DNA from: Phorcus lineatus
Lineage: Eukaryota > Mollusca > Gastropoda > Trochida > Trochidae
Length of the DNA: 64,000 nucleotides
Assembly: GCA_921293015.1 (NCBI GenBank)
Contig: OV121082.1
Location: 45,900,971-45,964,970, forward strand
Direction of reading: 5' to 3'
The translations under genes and the position numbers were made by a program. This document shows positions 12,278-23,960 of the stretch, piece after piece. Position 1 is the stretch's first letter, and every line of letters begins with the position of its first letter. The notes under the pieces are model-generated. The model saw only the letters and a program-made list of their open reading frames with translations, had not been told where the DNA came from and made no database searches.

Positions 12278-12297
12278 GGGGGGGGGGGGGGGGGGGG
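12278..12297 (+). repeat. Uninterrupted 20-base G run
   Basis: Twenty consecutive G residues lie just after the THAP tail of copy B. The equivalent place in copy A (around 9943-9955 on the opposite strand) has only a short interrupted C tract. The tract therefore expanded after the copies diverged, or it is a sequencing or assembly effect. It could form a G-quadruplex. Confidence 0.85.
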
Positions 12298-14240
12298 ATA
12301 AATAATCATGAAACTTTTGGGGAGTTGACTATAATTAGATTTTGCAGACGAATGTTGTGTTTTTATCTGCAGTATGTATTTATGTCTCTTAAGACTAATC
12401 GCAGAAATTTTAAATTCAGACCCCGACAATTGTTTGAATTTTTAGTATTTGATTGCATATGGGGTTGAACTATATAGTTATTTCAACATGTTGGAGACTA
12501 TAATGAAATAATATATTTATATATAACTGTAAATGATACACAGTGACAGGTTTGTAGTTTGCTACATTACTAGTTTTGGGGTATATTAGTTTTTGGTGCT
12601 GATTACTCTAAGGATACATACAAAAATGTGGGCACGTCGCTTATGTTTGTATGTTGACACTACAGTTTTGGTTATAACATTTATGAAAAATTAAAATATC
12701 TTGCTAAAGCGTCATTTTAGAAGCAACAGAAAGTAAAATTAAAGTCATAAAGCTGCCCCGGAGAAACATTTACCTTTTTATGTAGCCTTACAGTGGATAA
12801 TTTATAACCTATTTGATATTAATAAACATTGCCGTATGAAATAAGATATTTAGTTATACAGATTTGTTAATATATTGTCATGTCTCACCTGTATTGACAA
12901 ACCTAATTACCTTCATCAAGTTTCAATAAAGGCTGTTGATCATGTGTGAGGATAAAGTTTAGATAACTAATCAGTGCCTTGTGTATTACCTATTGGAGAT
13001 GTGACAGGTGCTGAGGTCATTAAGTTTATTGCTTAATTGCCATAATGTACAGGTGTGTGGCATTTCATGTAGACTGTTAGGTAATAACTTTATGACTATA
13101 TTGTCTGGTGTGAAAAATTAGTGTTAGGTAACTAAAAACCTCTCTCTGGTATAATACCGGCACTAAAGTACTGAAGGAAATGGAAATAATATGCTTTTCA
13201 GCGTTAATATTTTTATTTGGTTGAAATAGTTAAATATGAAAAAGAATTTCATATTAACAATACATTTCCAAACAAGCTTAAACTTACATCACAATCAACA
13301 ATAAATGTTGTGTTATTATTGACAATATTGGCCTACGTCACTCTAGATTAGTACCACACTCTTTATCTTAAACAATGACCATTAACTCACATAAAACAAC
13401 AATAATCTGTATCCTTACTATGTAAAATACATTAGTACGTAACTCTAAGTTTTTATGAAGGTGGCAAATCGCGAATCAAGAGGTACATTTACTTAACACA
13501 TCACAGATTTGATCTTCATTATCACTTATAACTGGGTAATAAGGCCAAAAAACAGCTGCTCGGAACCTCGTATCCCAACGACGAGATCCGGAAGTTGCCG
13601 AGAGACAGTCCATCAAAAGCGAAATCTCATTGTTACAGTCGTGCAAAGCAGAAACACGTAGTTTTAAATGGCGCAAAGTAGTAACAAATATTCTACATAT
13701 ACAAAGGTCGATCAACTACACAGGGGGTAGTCGATTTGTCTAGTCACAATCACAATGGCGGCAGATATCAGTTTGGGTTCACTCGATCGGCATTATCGGA
13801 GATTAAAAACCCAAACAAATAACAACAAAAGTTAATTAATGTCAAACAGAATATCTCAATGTATTGATATTAATAGCTTTGGTGACTCAGGGTTTTTTTT
13901 ATAAGTACGATCAGTGAAAATATATACGTTCACGACCGCTGGAATCTACAATGTAAACAATGACACAGATCAGCCAGTCGTAAGCGAGTCCTGTCTATGT
14001 CGTCACAACCCCCGTAGCACCTGATTGGCTAATAAAACGTTTGGCGTCTGTTTTCCGGAAGTGTTTATAAAACACGTTTTTTCTGCTATTTTCAGGTGGA
14101 TGTGAACCTAAATAGTTGTTGATATATGTTCTTAACTTGAAGTATTTCCGCTAATCGTACCCCCTATGTGGATATATTATCTTTAAGGAATAGAGAATTA
14201 TTCGAACATTAACCTTTACATAATATCCTGCTGGTAGGGT

Positions 14241-14307
14241 ATTCTACCAACCAGTCACGTGCCGAAGGTCACATGAGATGGCAAGTGCGCGTGCGCTAGT
14301 CAGAGCA
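14241..14307 (+). repeat. Left inverted terminal repeat of DIRS element 1
   Basis: The segment contains ATTCTACCAACCAGTCACG at its tip and AGATGGCAAGTGCGC further in. The inner part matches the complement of about 19069-19112. The tip (14241-14273) matches the complement of 18877-18909 in the internal complementary region. Confidence 0.8.
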
Positions 14308-14525
14308 TTCGCGACTCGCGCTTAGATCAGACGCTTTTTGAGCAAGCTCTTTTTATGTACGCTTGATGAAAAGACCTGCGGTGTCTTCATACATCATATT
14401 CATATAACAAGTGTTTGTTTGTATGACCCGAGGCGTCATAACACCAAATGAAGTTTGGAAATGGGAAGTTTTTTAATTGAAATCTGTCGTATTTGGACTT
14501 ATTCTGTCACTGAAATTGCACGGGC

Positions 14526-15741
14526 ATGGCTGACGCCATGCTCTCACCCCCACGTGGGAATAAAAGCAACAAATCATACGGGAAATATAACTCTAAATAT
14601 GATTCACCGAAATCGTGGAAATATATGCCATCTGAGGCGTCGACCTCAAAACAAAAGATGATGTGCACGTGCTGCCCATGTCTCTCGACACAACAATGAT
14701 GGCGATGTTGTCAAAAATGAAGAAAATGAACTCTGGTTTGACCCAGCTTAGTGGCAACATGGAAAACAATTTCACTAGACTTAGTGACAGTATCTATGAA
14801 CGAAAGTATCAAGAAGAGGGAGATTATTTTGATGATGAGGACGATTACGGTCTGGAATCAGGACAAATGCATGTCGACTCTCCCACGCAAGACCAAATTG
14901 CGGCTCTGCTTGACAAAAACATTGACGATGTAGACTCGAACAAAACTTGCAATGAAAATAATGACACTAATAACATTGATCAGTTGAAAGAGAGCCTTGG
15001 TTTAGCGGCAGAGAAAGGGAATGATATCCCAGAATTTCTTGTTGACATTGTGGCTGGGCTGTTCGATTTGCAACCGAACAAGGAAGTCAAATATGAATCT
15101 ATCGTGAATGAAAGAATGAAAATTCACATGAAGCCAGCCAATTGCCCGCAACTTCAAGTACCTGAACGCAATAAACTGATATGGGACAATGTTTTGGGCC
15201 AATCACGTGCAGTTGACACGAAAAGCAGAACATCGACAGCAGTGTTATCAGAAGTTCAACGGCCGCGGTCCGCGCAATGGAATTACTGTTCAAGAATAAA
15301 ACTGAACTCCCAAAGGCTCATTTCGAGAAAATTTTAATCTTACTTGGAGATGTTTTGAACATTATGGGATATACAAACCTCATGACAGTCCAGAAACGTA
15401 AATAGTTCTTGAGATTTGAAATGACTACAGCGTATCGGGCGCTGTGCTCTCCCGCATCATGCAGTACACCTGAGTTACTGTTTGGCGATGAAGTTGTGAA
15501 AAATCGTCTAGATCTTGGCGTCGCACACCGCCTTGGTGCTAAAGCCGGAAGATTCCCAAGGAGACGGTGGAACCGACCCTACTGCCATCGGGGACGCGGT
15601 AGAGGATTTGGACGGTCACAGAACTATGACAGTTTTCCTCAGAATACTTCCCAGCAGAACGCTTTTTTAGAGAGCGGGTCGAACCAGTCGAATCCGAACC
15701 GGTTCAAGAAGTATCTTCAGAAAAGAGGGAGTGGGAAGTAG
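14526..15741 (+). pseudogene. Gag-like ORF1 of DIRS element 1
   Basis: An ATG at 14526 opens with MADAMLSPPRGNKSNKSYGK, then the frame breaks before 14663. 14663-15337 continues with an acidic middle part and the conserved segment NCPQLQVPERNKLIWDNVLG, typical of the structural (gag) protein of DIRS elements. After further breaks, 15409-15741 encodes an Arg/Gly-rich tail (RGRGRGFGR) that probably bound RNA. The product would coat the RNA intermediate. At least three frame disruptions make it non-functional. Confidence 0.7.
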
Positions 15742-15827
15742 ACGACTCCAGCGAGCTGGAGAATAGCGCCACCCAGGTAGGCGAGTGTACAAATACAGAT
15801 AGCAATAACACAAACATTGCTGGTAAT

Positions 15828-17330
15828 TTGAAACATTTTAGCCATGAATGGTCTAAACTGACAAGTGTTAAAAACATTTTACAGTTTGTCTCGGGAGTAA
15901 AACTCGAATGTTTTTACAATATATTACCTGTTCAAAGGAAAGAACCAAAACCAATAGATTTCAATAAGAAAGAAAGTGAATTTGTCTCTGTAAAAATCAA
16001 ACAATTCCTAGATCGTAATGTCATTGAAAAAGTTGAAAATGAAACTGGCCAGTTTGTTTCAAATATATCTTGAGGGATAAGAAAGATGGCTCTTTCCGAT
16101 AGATACTTTATCTTAAAGAATTAAATAAGTTTATCAAATACCATCATTTTAAAATGGATTCACTTGAAACTGGTTTGTCACTTGTCACAAAAGAAACCTA
16201 CATGGTATCTGTTGATTTGCAAGATGCATATTATTCTGTAAAAATTTCATAATTCACATAGAACATTGTTGAGATTTAGATTCAATGGCAGCCTTTATCA
16301 ATTTACTTGTTTGCCCAATGGTCTGGCATCAGCCCCACGCATCTCTACAACACTGACAAAAATAATCTATTAATCCTTAAGACAGAATGGAATAAATTGC
16401 CTAGGCTAAATAGATGACAGTTTGATTTCAAATACAAACAAGTCGCTTTGCAGTGAAAATGCATTTAGTGCAAACACTTTGTTCACAAAACTTGGGTTTA
16501 CAGTAAAAAGGAACAAATCCAAACTCCTACCAAATCAAAAACTAAAGTTTCTTGGATTTATTATTGACTGTTCAATTGAAAGTAATCATGGATGATGAGA
16601 AGACAAGCACTTTGGTGCATTTAAGACGTAAACTCTTACGTAATAGAAAGCTTACAATCAGGGAGCTAGCAGTCTACATTGGCAAAATTATTTCATCCTT
16701 TCCTGCTGATGAGTATGGGAAACTGTATTACAGAGATCTTGAAAAGGACAAAGTCAGGGCCTTACAACAGAATAATTGGACGTTTGATTCCTCGCTGTCA
16801 CTGTCAAATGCTAGTAAGCAACAAGTTATTTGGTGGATTGAAAACATTAAAGGCTCACAAAAGGATATTTTGATGCCGTCACCCAGGCCAGTATTACATT
16901 ACAGACAGATGCAAACCAAGATGGCTGGGGTGTGGTTGTGATGGTGCCACCGCTAATGGTAGATGTTCTCCATCTGAAAGTAAAAATCAAATAAATGTTT
17001 TGGAGTTAAAAGCAATTCTGTTAGCTGTTTTGTCCTTCAAGAGACAAATTTCAGGGGAAATTATTTATATTCAGTGTGATAATACTACAGCTGTCAGTTA
17101 TGTAAGAGAAATGGGTGCACGTGGTATGGTATCCCCAGAATGTGATGAAATTGCAAGGGAAATAGTGAAACAGTGCATTGATAATCATGTCAAGATTGTC
17201 ATATCTCATGTGAATGCAGATAATGCATCTAGAAAGTTTTCAAAACAGGACTGAGTGGTCCCTTGAAACATCAGTGTTTGAAAGATTTTTTCCATTGATA
17301 CGGTTGTACCCAAAACAGATCTGTTTGCTA
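15828..17330 (+). pseudogene. Reverse transcriptase / RNase H of DIRS element 1
   Basis: The N-terminal region reads KQFLDRNVIEKVENETGQFV, followed in other frames by palm motif A (MVSVDLQDAYYSVKIS near 16205-16250), PNGLASAP near 16315, and a catalytic IDDSLISNTN at about 16410. The thumb follows (KLKFLGFIID). The RNase H part shows LQTDANQDGWGVV near 16900, NVLELKAILLAVLSFK at 16995 and QCDNTTAVSYV at 17070, with D, E and D catalytic positions present. It ends with NADNASRKF. It is split over several frames with stop codons, so inactive, but the domain order is unambiguous. Confidence 0.85.
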
Positions 17331-17486
17331 CAAGATTGAACAATAAACTACCTTAATACATATCATGGCACCCAGACCCTGGAGCAATTCATTCATGCAT
17401 TTACTTATAACTGGCAATTAGAAGAGTTTTATTGCTTTCCACCTTTCTGTCTTTTATCACGATGCATTCAAAAAATTATTGCTGAT

Positions 17487-18611
17487 ATGGCTACTGGTAT
17501 TGTGGTAGCTCCTATATGGCCAACTCAGGTTTGGTTTACTCATATGTTGCATCTCCTGTTTGACAGACCCAGGATGATCCCAAGGGGAAGCCAGGTTCTA
17601 TACCTCCCATGGAGTCGAGCCACTCATCCAAAGTTGAATCAGATGACGTTAGATGTTTTCCCAGTCTCCGGGAATCCTGGCAAGGGAGAGGGATATCTCC
17701 GCAAGTTGCCAACGTTATGATACAGGAAGTACTCGCAAACAGTACAAGACGTACTGGGACAGATGGATTAAGTTTGTTCTAGGAAACAAGTTGATCAAGT
17801 CTCACCCCCTATAGAAAGGGTTTTGGGTTATCTTTATGAACTGTACTCATGAGGATTGAGTTATAGTAGTCTTAATACAGCCATAAGTGCTTTGTCTGTG
17901 TTAATTGTGTCTAACACTGTACCCATAGGAGAACACCCACTTGTGAAGAGGTTTATGAAAGGCGTTTACCAAGCTCGTCCTGTAACCTCCAAATACTCTG
18001 ACATTTGGGACGCTAATGTTGTGTTGGACTACCTTAGAAAGTTGACACCTGTGTGTAAGCTCTCATTATTGAATTTGTCAATCAAACTTGTGTTACTATT
18101 TGCGCTAACTACTGCCTATTTTCGTTAACTACTGCCCAGAGAGGGCAAACATTGCATTTATTTGACATTGATGACATGGATATCAAAAACAAGTGTTCAA
18201 AAGTGACCTTTTATTTAAAAGAACACATTAAACAGTCAAGATGTGGGAGAAGTTATCCTCAAGTGGTTGTGTTTGCCTATGCTCCAGATAGGGGTTTTTG
18301 TCCTATCACAGCTCTTAATGAGTATGTTGCTAGAACTGAAAAGTTGAGAGGTTCAGAAACAAGACTTTTAATAAATACAATAAAGCCCCATGCTAGAGTT
18401 TTCAGAGATACTGTCAGTCGATGGATTAAACTTGGTCTTAGTCGTGCTGGTATAGACACTTACAGGTTTAAAGCTCATAGGACGAGTTCAGTACGTGTCA
18501 GCAGCAATGAGGTCTAGTGTACCTGTTTCGGACATTCTCCAGAGACCTGGATGGTCATCAGCTAAGACTTTTGGCAAATATTACAACAAGCCATTGGCCA
18601 AATGCAGTTAA
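17487..18611 (+). pseudogene. Tyrosine recombinase of DIRS element 1
   Basis: The frames cover an N-terminal core-binding part (17856-18128: SLNTAISALSVLIVSNTVPI) and the catalytic domain (18152 onward). The C-terminal box reads AHRTSSVRVS (HxxR-type), then in a shifted frame RPGWSSAKTFGKYYNKPLAK, carrying the W/H position and the tyrosine nucleophile, to a TAA at 18609-18611. The enzyme would integrate circular cDNA without a DDE integrase. The frameshift near 18490 and those around 17720-17850 and 18128 inactivate it. Confidence 0.83.
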
Positions 18612-18876
18612 GATAGTTTCTCTAAGGCTATTTTGTGCAGGGGAAAATAATAAATTAAAGTTTCTGTATCGAAATATTTATTGACTTAAAATGATTCCTA
18701 TCACAAGCAGTAATGTTGAAGGTTTTATGTCTGGAAATTTGACATGTTTGTATCATTTGACATGTTTGTATCGTGTTGAGATTCAGTTGTTTCCGGAATA
18801 AAGTGTCTTTTCATCTTTTTGATGGTCCTTGTTTTCGTTCACTTTATGCCCAGAGACGATATGCTTTGAAGTCTAA

Positions 18877-18996
18877 TGTGACCTTCGGCACGTGACTGGT
18901 TGGTAGAATGGAAAGGTTCAACGAGACTTACCTTGGTAAAGGTGAAGTTTGAGCTACACTCTGCCAACCAGTCAGGAGTGCCAAAGAGGGGTCACA
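18877..18996 (+). repeat. Internal complementary region of DIRS element 1
   Basis: 18877-18909 is the reverse complement of the left tip (14241-14273). 18910-18996 is the reverse complement, with a few differences, of the right end (about 19100-19187). The junction between the two halves at 18909/18910 marks where the termini meet in the circular intermediate. The region lies just inside the right inverted repeat, as in DIRS-1. Confidence 0.85.
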
Positions 18997-19068
18997 TGCC
19001 CATCCCTTTGGACCCACCCTTCATGTGACCCCTGGCACTCCTGATATCGTGGCCTCAATTGTATTAAA

Positions 19069-19189
19069 GTCTGACTAGCCCATGCGCACTTGCCATCTTA
19101 TGTGACCCCTCTTCGACACTCCTGACTGGTTGGCAGAATGTAGGTCAAACTTCACCTTTACCAAGGTAAGTTTCGTTTAACCTTTCCAT
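19069..19189 (+). repeat. Right inverted terminal repeat of DIRS element 1
   Basis: The inner part (about 19069-19138) is the diverged complement of the left repeat. The outer part, to AACCTTTCCAT at about 19179-19189, extends beyond it and pairs only with the internal complementary region. Right-end AT and left-end ATT overlap in the circle junction sequence. Confidence 0.78.
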
Positions 19190-21366
19190 CATACTGTACA
19201 GGGCCCTACTCAGGAGGGTTCTATTCTGTGTAAGGCACTCGCAAAAGGATGTTAATTGAGGTTGTAAGGCGCTAGACTTGAGGGATTAACTCTCGGAAAA
19301 GAACTATGCTGAAAGAGTATTTAGCGACCTTGAGCCATATGATGTGGTGTAAGCTGGAGTAGGATAGTGTAAACTGGGGTGAGGTAAGGTAGGTTAGTGT
19401 CAGCAGTAGTAGGATGGAGTAATGAAGGGTTGGTAGCATTGGTAGAGAAGCATGGGAAAAGCAATGGGTAGCTTTCTCAAGTATAGCGTCGTTGGTAGTG
19501 TTTTGCCCATGGTAAAAGGTGCATTCCTTCTTTGAAACATCGGTTTTATAAGCAGATTCAGGGCAACAGCCTTTGATTCTGTCGCAAGTACGACATGATT
19601 GATCTGGAGCGAACTGCGGTCAACAAATATTACAAAGTTATTCCGAGTGAAACGCAGGTATTCAGCAGTTATTCCGTATAATTCTACAGTTATTCCGTAT
19701 AGTTCTGCAGTAAATCCGAAGTTCTTCCTTGCTAAACCGATTAGTGCCGCCACCTAATGCAGTTATTTTTCGTAAAAGTGTGCAATGTAAAGTATCAGAA
19801 TGTTTTACGTGACAGTCCGTACTTATTCTTCAGAGTTTCTCCCTGTGTTTACCTCGTTTTTTCGTAAATGTACCGTACCAGTTCCGAAGATATTCTGAAA
19901 GAGTGTAAATGACATATTGTCCCCATAGGATTTTGTCGCATTGTCTACATCCCTAAGACCAATCCGCAGACCTCCATGAGTACGCACCGTGATCATTTGT
20001 TGATATAATGAAAGTTTCCAAGCACTTCCCATTCAGCTCAGCCGGAGTGGCACAGTGGTATATATATAGTTGGGATTAGAGTACAGCAGTAGAAGGTTTA
20101 CAGGTTTGAGGCGGCAATACCCCAAAACATTTGCAGATTGAGTTATTTTTCTAAAGAACTAGTCATTTAACACTCAAACTTAAACCTTAAAGTTAACCTC
20201 TTAGTGTTAAAATTAGATACTTGCCGAATAACATTACAAGGTAATACCCAGCAGGGAGGACTTCTAAAATGTGTACAAGGCTCTCATGCCCGTTTGTTTC
20301 TGGGCTAACAAAGTTCTATCATTCAAAACCAGGTTGTTCGCAAAGAATATAGAATGAATTGTAAGGGTGTTGACACATGCGTTAGATATATTGAAAACGA
20401 ATAAAGTGGATATTGCCGCTTCTTTAGTCACAACTCGCATTGACCATACAATGTAGCGAGAAGGATATGAAAGAACTTGTCGAAGAGTCTAATGGGAAGG
20501 GTGATTCTTTGTTGATGCAGATCGTTGTAGGCTTTCATATTGAATGTTGAATAACCTGAACCTCTCATATTGCTGTAATATGAATACATGTGTTTGTGTA
20601 TAGTAACCCGCTTAAATGTGATTTCTCACAACTCAAATAGGCTAAATTGAAAACGAACATTTAATTTTACTAACTAAACATGATTGGTGAAGAGGAGGTT
20701 TGTGGCCCTTTCCTTAAGATAATAATCCGTCGTTTGACGAGATGCTGTTATTAAGGTAATACGGATTATTTCCTTTATTTCCTTCAGCAGTTTTGTATTG
20801 ATTTATATAATGGCCTTCGGTTACAATTTATAGATTCAAGTGCTTCGCTTATGACATAAATAATCACACATAATGACATTGCAATAATGAGGTCGTTCTG
20901 TTTTTAATAATGGTTTTTGATGCGCCATTCTGCTGTTTCGTATTCACCGTCGGTGAACTTCAATGACAGTGTACGGCGCTGTGTTAAAATCGACTTTTAG
21001 GTTGGAGGCTCGAACAGCTAAAGCTAATTATTTTTATTTCAACCGTTATAATGACACCACTTCTCGAATGGATCCGGAGAGATTCTAGAACGTATTTAGA
21101 AATTTCCTATGAATTTTCTTAACATTTTTAGATATCGAGACTAGACTTTTTATTTTTTAGAGGTATTAACAGAATGATTATTTTTCTGAAACTAATTTGT
21201 ACCATTTGCACAGTTTTAAAAATGAACTGTTTGAATTAAACAGACAAGCAGATATCTAATGTTAAAGTTTTCACCTTCTCATTATAAGATCCCCTCTGCA
21301 CAAAGGCTACGCATGGCTTACGCGCTACTGAGCTCCTAGTCCCACAATGAACTGTGACACGCTTGT
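19190..21366. other. Intergenic with a short 21-bp tandem repeat
   Basis: No gene was seen. At 19666-19728 a 21-bp unit starting CAGTTATTCCGTATA occurs twice, followed by a partial third copy. A G/T-rich irregular stretch lies at 19330-19430. A weakly tRNA-like stretch at about 20035-20115 (GTGGCACAGTGGTAT) may be a decayed SINE. Confidence 0.45.
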
Positions 21367-21375
21367 ACATGTATT

Positions 21376-22934
21376 CATCTTCCTACGCAAAGCTTAACTA
21401 TTGCCAGTCTCGAACTGTTCAAGTTAACCCTTGCTGTCGACACAAGACTTTCCTGTGCTAGCTCTCCAGCTCACTGCAAAGGAATTAGATAGTCCAATAA
21501 GAAAGCTCCTAGCAAAAGCTACATCCGGGGACTCGAACAAACATGGCTGCGCCCATTTCGCAGTCCGTCAACTGAAATATTTGTAAAGAGAAAGTGCCGC
21601 CTCAAAAGCGATTTGCGTCATTATTTTTCTACAACTCTATAGCGGACAGCGGCGTGTCAAAGAATTTATTCTTAAATTGCTTCGGTAAACTAATCAAGCT
21701 CGATAAAATCGACATGATTTGAAGCACCGACTCGATGCACTACGCCCGGCAAGACTTTATTTCCTGTCATCGTACAATTGTTTTATCTTTTGTGCTTGCA
21801 AAAACTTTATTGAATACCCGTGGAACCGAAACATTGATTAAATTTTACATAAATTAACCGATAAAATTTGAACATCTCGCGTTAATAACACTCGAAATGT
21901 AGTAGCCTGCGACCTCGTTCTATCGCGGTAGTAAACGTTACTCTCAACAAACTTTACTTCTTGCAGTCGAAAACCAGGTATATTGACATGTGCCATTTAA
22001 ATATCATGTCGTACTTGGTATGTGCTTTGATATAAAAATTATTCTCTCTCCGTGAAATATTTCCCGTTTGGCTTGTACGTGTGTTTGTGAACAGTTGGAT
22101 AATAAAAAATGAGACTTGTGCACGTGATAAAGATAGACAATTGTTATGTTCTTGATATGGTGTCAAAGCTTACCAACTAAAAAGGTCCATTTTTGTAGTA
22201 ATTGTACCAGAATATTTTTCGTAGTTTTGCAAATGCTTTTATTTAATCCTAATATCAACTAGAATTAAATTAAATTTATTGTAATGATAATATTACTTTG
22301 TTTCTTCACAGATATTAATTTATCAATTAAATCATAATTGCCCTGAAAATAGGGCACCTCTGTTAATATACATTGCATAGACAATATATACTATTCATTT
22401 GTATGTCTAAAAATATTTTCTCCCCTATAAATTTGATTTTCACATATTTTCCAGGATAGTTTTTCAGCTATTCAAAAATAAACAATGTCTAAACTGTACT
22501 TATTTGATGATAAAATACAATTATATAATGGTAACGACAACGATAAATGGGCCTACATACATGTACTTCCCTTTGAAAAATATAAGGGGCGCAGTCATAT
22601 GTTATTGATTTACCAAAACCGGTCCTAATAACAACAAAAACATCTTTTCCGTCCATCAATACATTTATAAACTGAACCTTCTTGTTTGAAAGGTTTGCAA
22701 TGCCAACTTCTTTGTAACCTGATCAAACAGGTCATATTCAATGGGCGCGGCCATTTTGATTATATCGCAAATGACACGGCATCGCCGATTGGCCATAGTA
22801 AAGGAGGTAACTGGAGATAACTAAAACTCGCCAGTGAGGGCGCTGGTATCAAGCAAGAAAAGTCTTATCTCGGCAGCAAGGGTTAACTTGGACAGTTCGA
22901 GACTGGCAATAGTTAAGCTTTGCGTAGGAAGATG
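21376..22934. mobile_element. Non-autonomous TIR transposon with 9-bp target duplication (Mutator-like candidate)
   Basis: Both ends read inward as CATCTTCCTACGCAAAGCTT and stay complementary, with about five mismatches, for roughly 83 bp (21376-21458 and 22852-22934). The element is flanked by the direct repeat ACATGTATT at 21367-21375 and 22935-22943. There is no coding potential in its 1559 bp. Long terminal inverted repeats with a 9-bp target duplication are typical of Mutator-like elements. Merlin or another 8-9-bp family is possible. Confidence 0.8.
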
Positions 22935-22943
22935 ACATGTATT

Positions 22944-23644
22944 AGGAAATGAGAAACCGTCAAACATACAATACAGTTAACTATCTCTAACGTTTTTCAT
23001 TGTTTGATTTATTGTGGCTTATATTATGAACTTGCATCAAAGTTGTAGTAGTTGATATATTTAACCCTCACTTTTAATGACAGATTGTTTATTAACGTCT
23101 CACCATATATACACATATACATATATAAGACTCATTTTTTACATAATAAATAAAAAGTATATATGCCATTTCCAATGGAGTTATGAGAGACACTATATAA
23201 AACCAAATAACAACATAAATAATTATGTAAGAAGACAATAAAACATAAAATAATATACATAGATTAATAGTGTGTTAAAAAGCATAAATATACATCACTT
23301 ATGCAAATACTTTTCACGTAATAAAAGTATATTAAAGCAGCTCAAGACACATATTCTAAAAAGACATTCACAACTGAAGAGGAGCTTTAATTTTCAGCGT
23401 CAGGTAAAAAATAAAAACCCGGTAAAACATGGTTGCCTTCAGAGAAAAGGTCTTCATTGATATAAGACTATACAGGGCATTCAAATAAAACATGATATTC
23501 TTATTCAAGTTTTTCAATACATTTAAAATAAACTTTCTTCTTGTTCTTTTAGACCCTCGTATCTTCCAGTCTCCATTCGTAAAGGCGGCCATGGCATGTC
23601 TGTGATTTTTACATTGAGTCATACATGTATGGTTCGGATAAATC
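22944..23644. other. Intergenic, nothing recognised
   Basis: AT-rich sequence with no supported gene. The part near 23500-23644 may be the decayed continuation of the adjacent minus-strand LINE fragment. Confidence 0.4.
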
Positions 23645-23960
23645 ATTGATGAAATTATTAAAAAGGAAAGGTGTTAATACACATCCTTGCTTCAGGCCAT
23701 GGCCGATACTAAACCACTCGGTCATAATGTGGTTTATGCGTACACAGCCGTTTACAGTTCTGTAGATACCTTTCACTTCTCCTAATATCCGAGGGCTTAT
23801 CCCAAAATCTTCTAGTTTGGTAAATAATAATTCCTTTTCCACAAAATCGTAAACTTTACGAAAATCAATAAATGCAGTGATTGTAGACAGCTTCCTGTGT
23901 TTCCTAGATTCGATGATAGTGGTAAGAGTTCAGCGGGTCCTCAGTTTTTTCACGAGTGCT
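23645..23960 (-). mobile_element. LINE reverse-transcriptase fragment
   Basis: The minus strand encodes ITAFIDFRKVYDFVEKELLF (palm motif A with the catalytic Asp). It is followed by GHGLKQGCVLTPFLFNNFIND (motif B region with the KQGC signature) up to about 23645. The YxDD motif and everything after it are missing, and a stop follows (MYDSM then TGA/TAA-rich sequence). It is a small dead internal fragment of a non-LTR retrotransposon. The exact clade is not determined. Confidence 0.78.

Larger units (their letters stand above)
11556..14182 (+). mobile_element. Kolobok-like THAP DNA transposon, copy B
   Basis: The element is 2627 bp between TTAA at 11552-11555 and TTAA at 14183-14186. Both termini read AGATAATATATCC inward, a perfect 13-bp terminal inverted repeat. 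It is near-identical to the reverse complement of copy A along its whole length, with scattered substitutions and indels. The THAP-coding part begins at 11820. Differences from copy A include a 20-base G run at 12278-12297 and an extra segment at about 13342-13452. No transposase core is visible. The two copies together form a 6-kb imperfect palindrome with a 0.87-kb loop. Confidence 0.78.
14241..19189 (+). mobile_element. DIRS-type tyrosine-recombinase retrotransposon, full-length but decayed
   Basis: About 4.95 kb. In order it has a left inverted terminal repeat, gag-like ORF, reverse transcriptase, RNase H, tyrosine recombinase, internal complementary region and right inverted terminal repeat. 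Both termini can be placed from the internal complementary region at 18877-18996. That region joins the complement of the left end (ATTCTACCAACCAG at 14241) directly to the complement of the right end (AACCTTTCC ending at 19187). This is the defining DIRS-1 layout, in which the element circularises and integrates by recombinase without making a target duplication. Frameshifts and stops in every ORF show it is inactive. It starts 54 bp after the end of Kolobok-like copy B. Confidence 0.88.
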
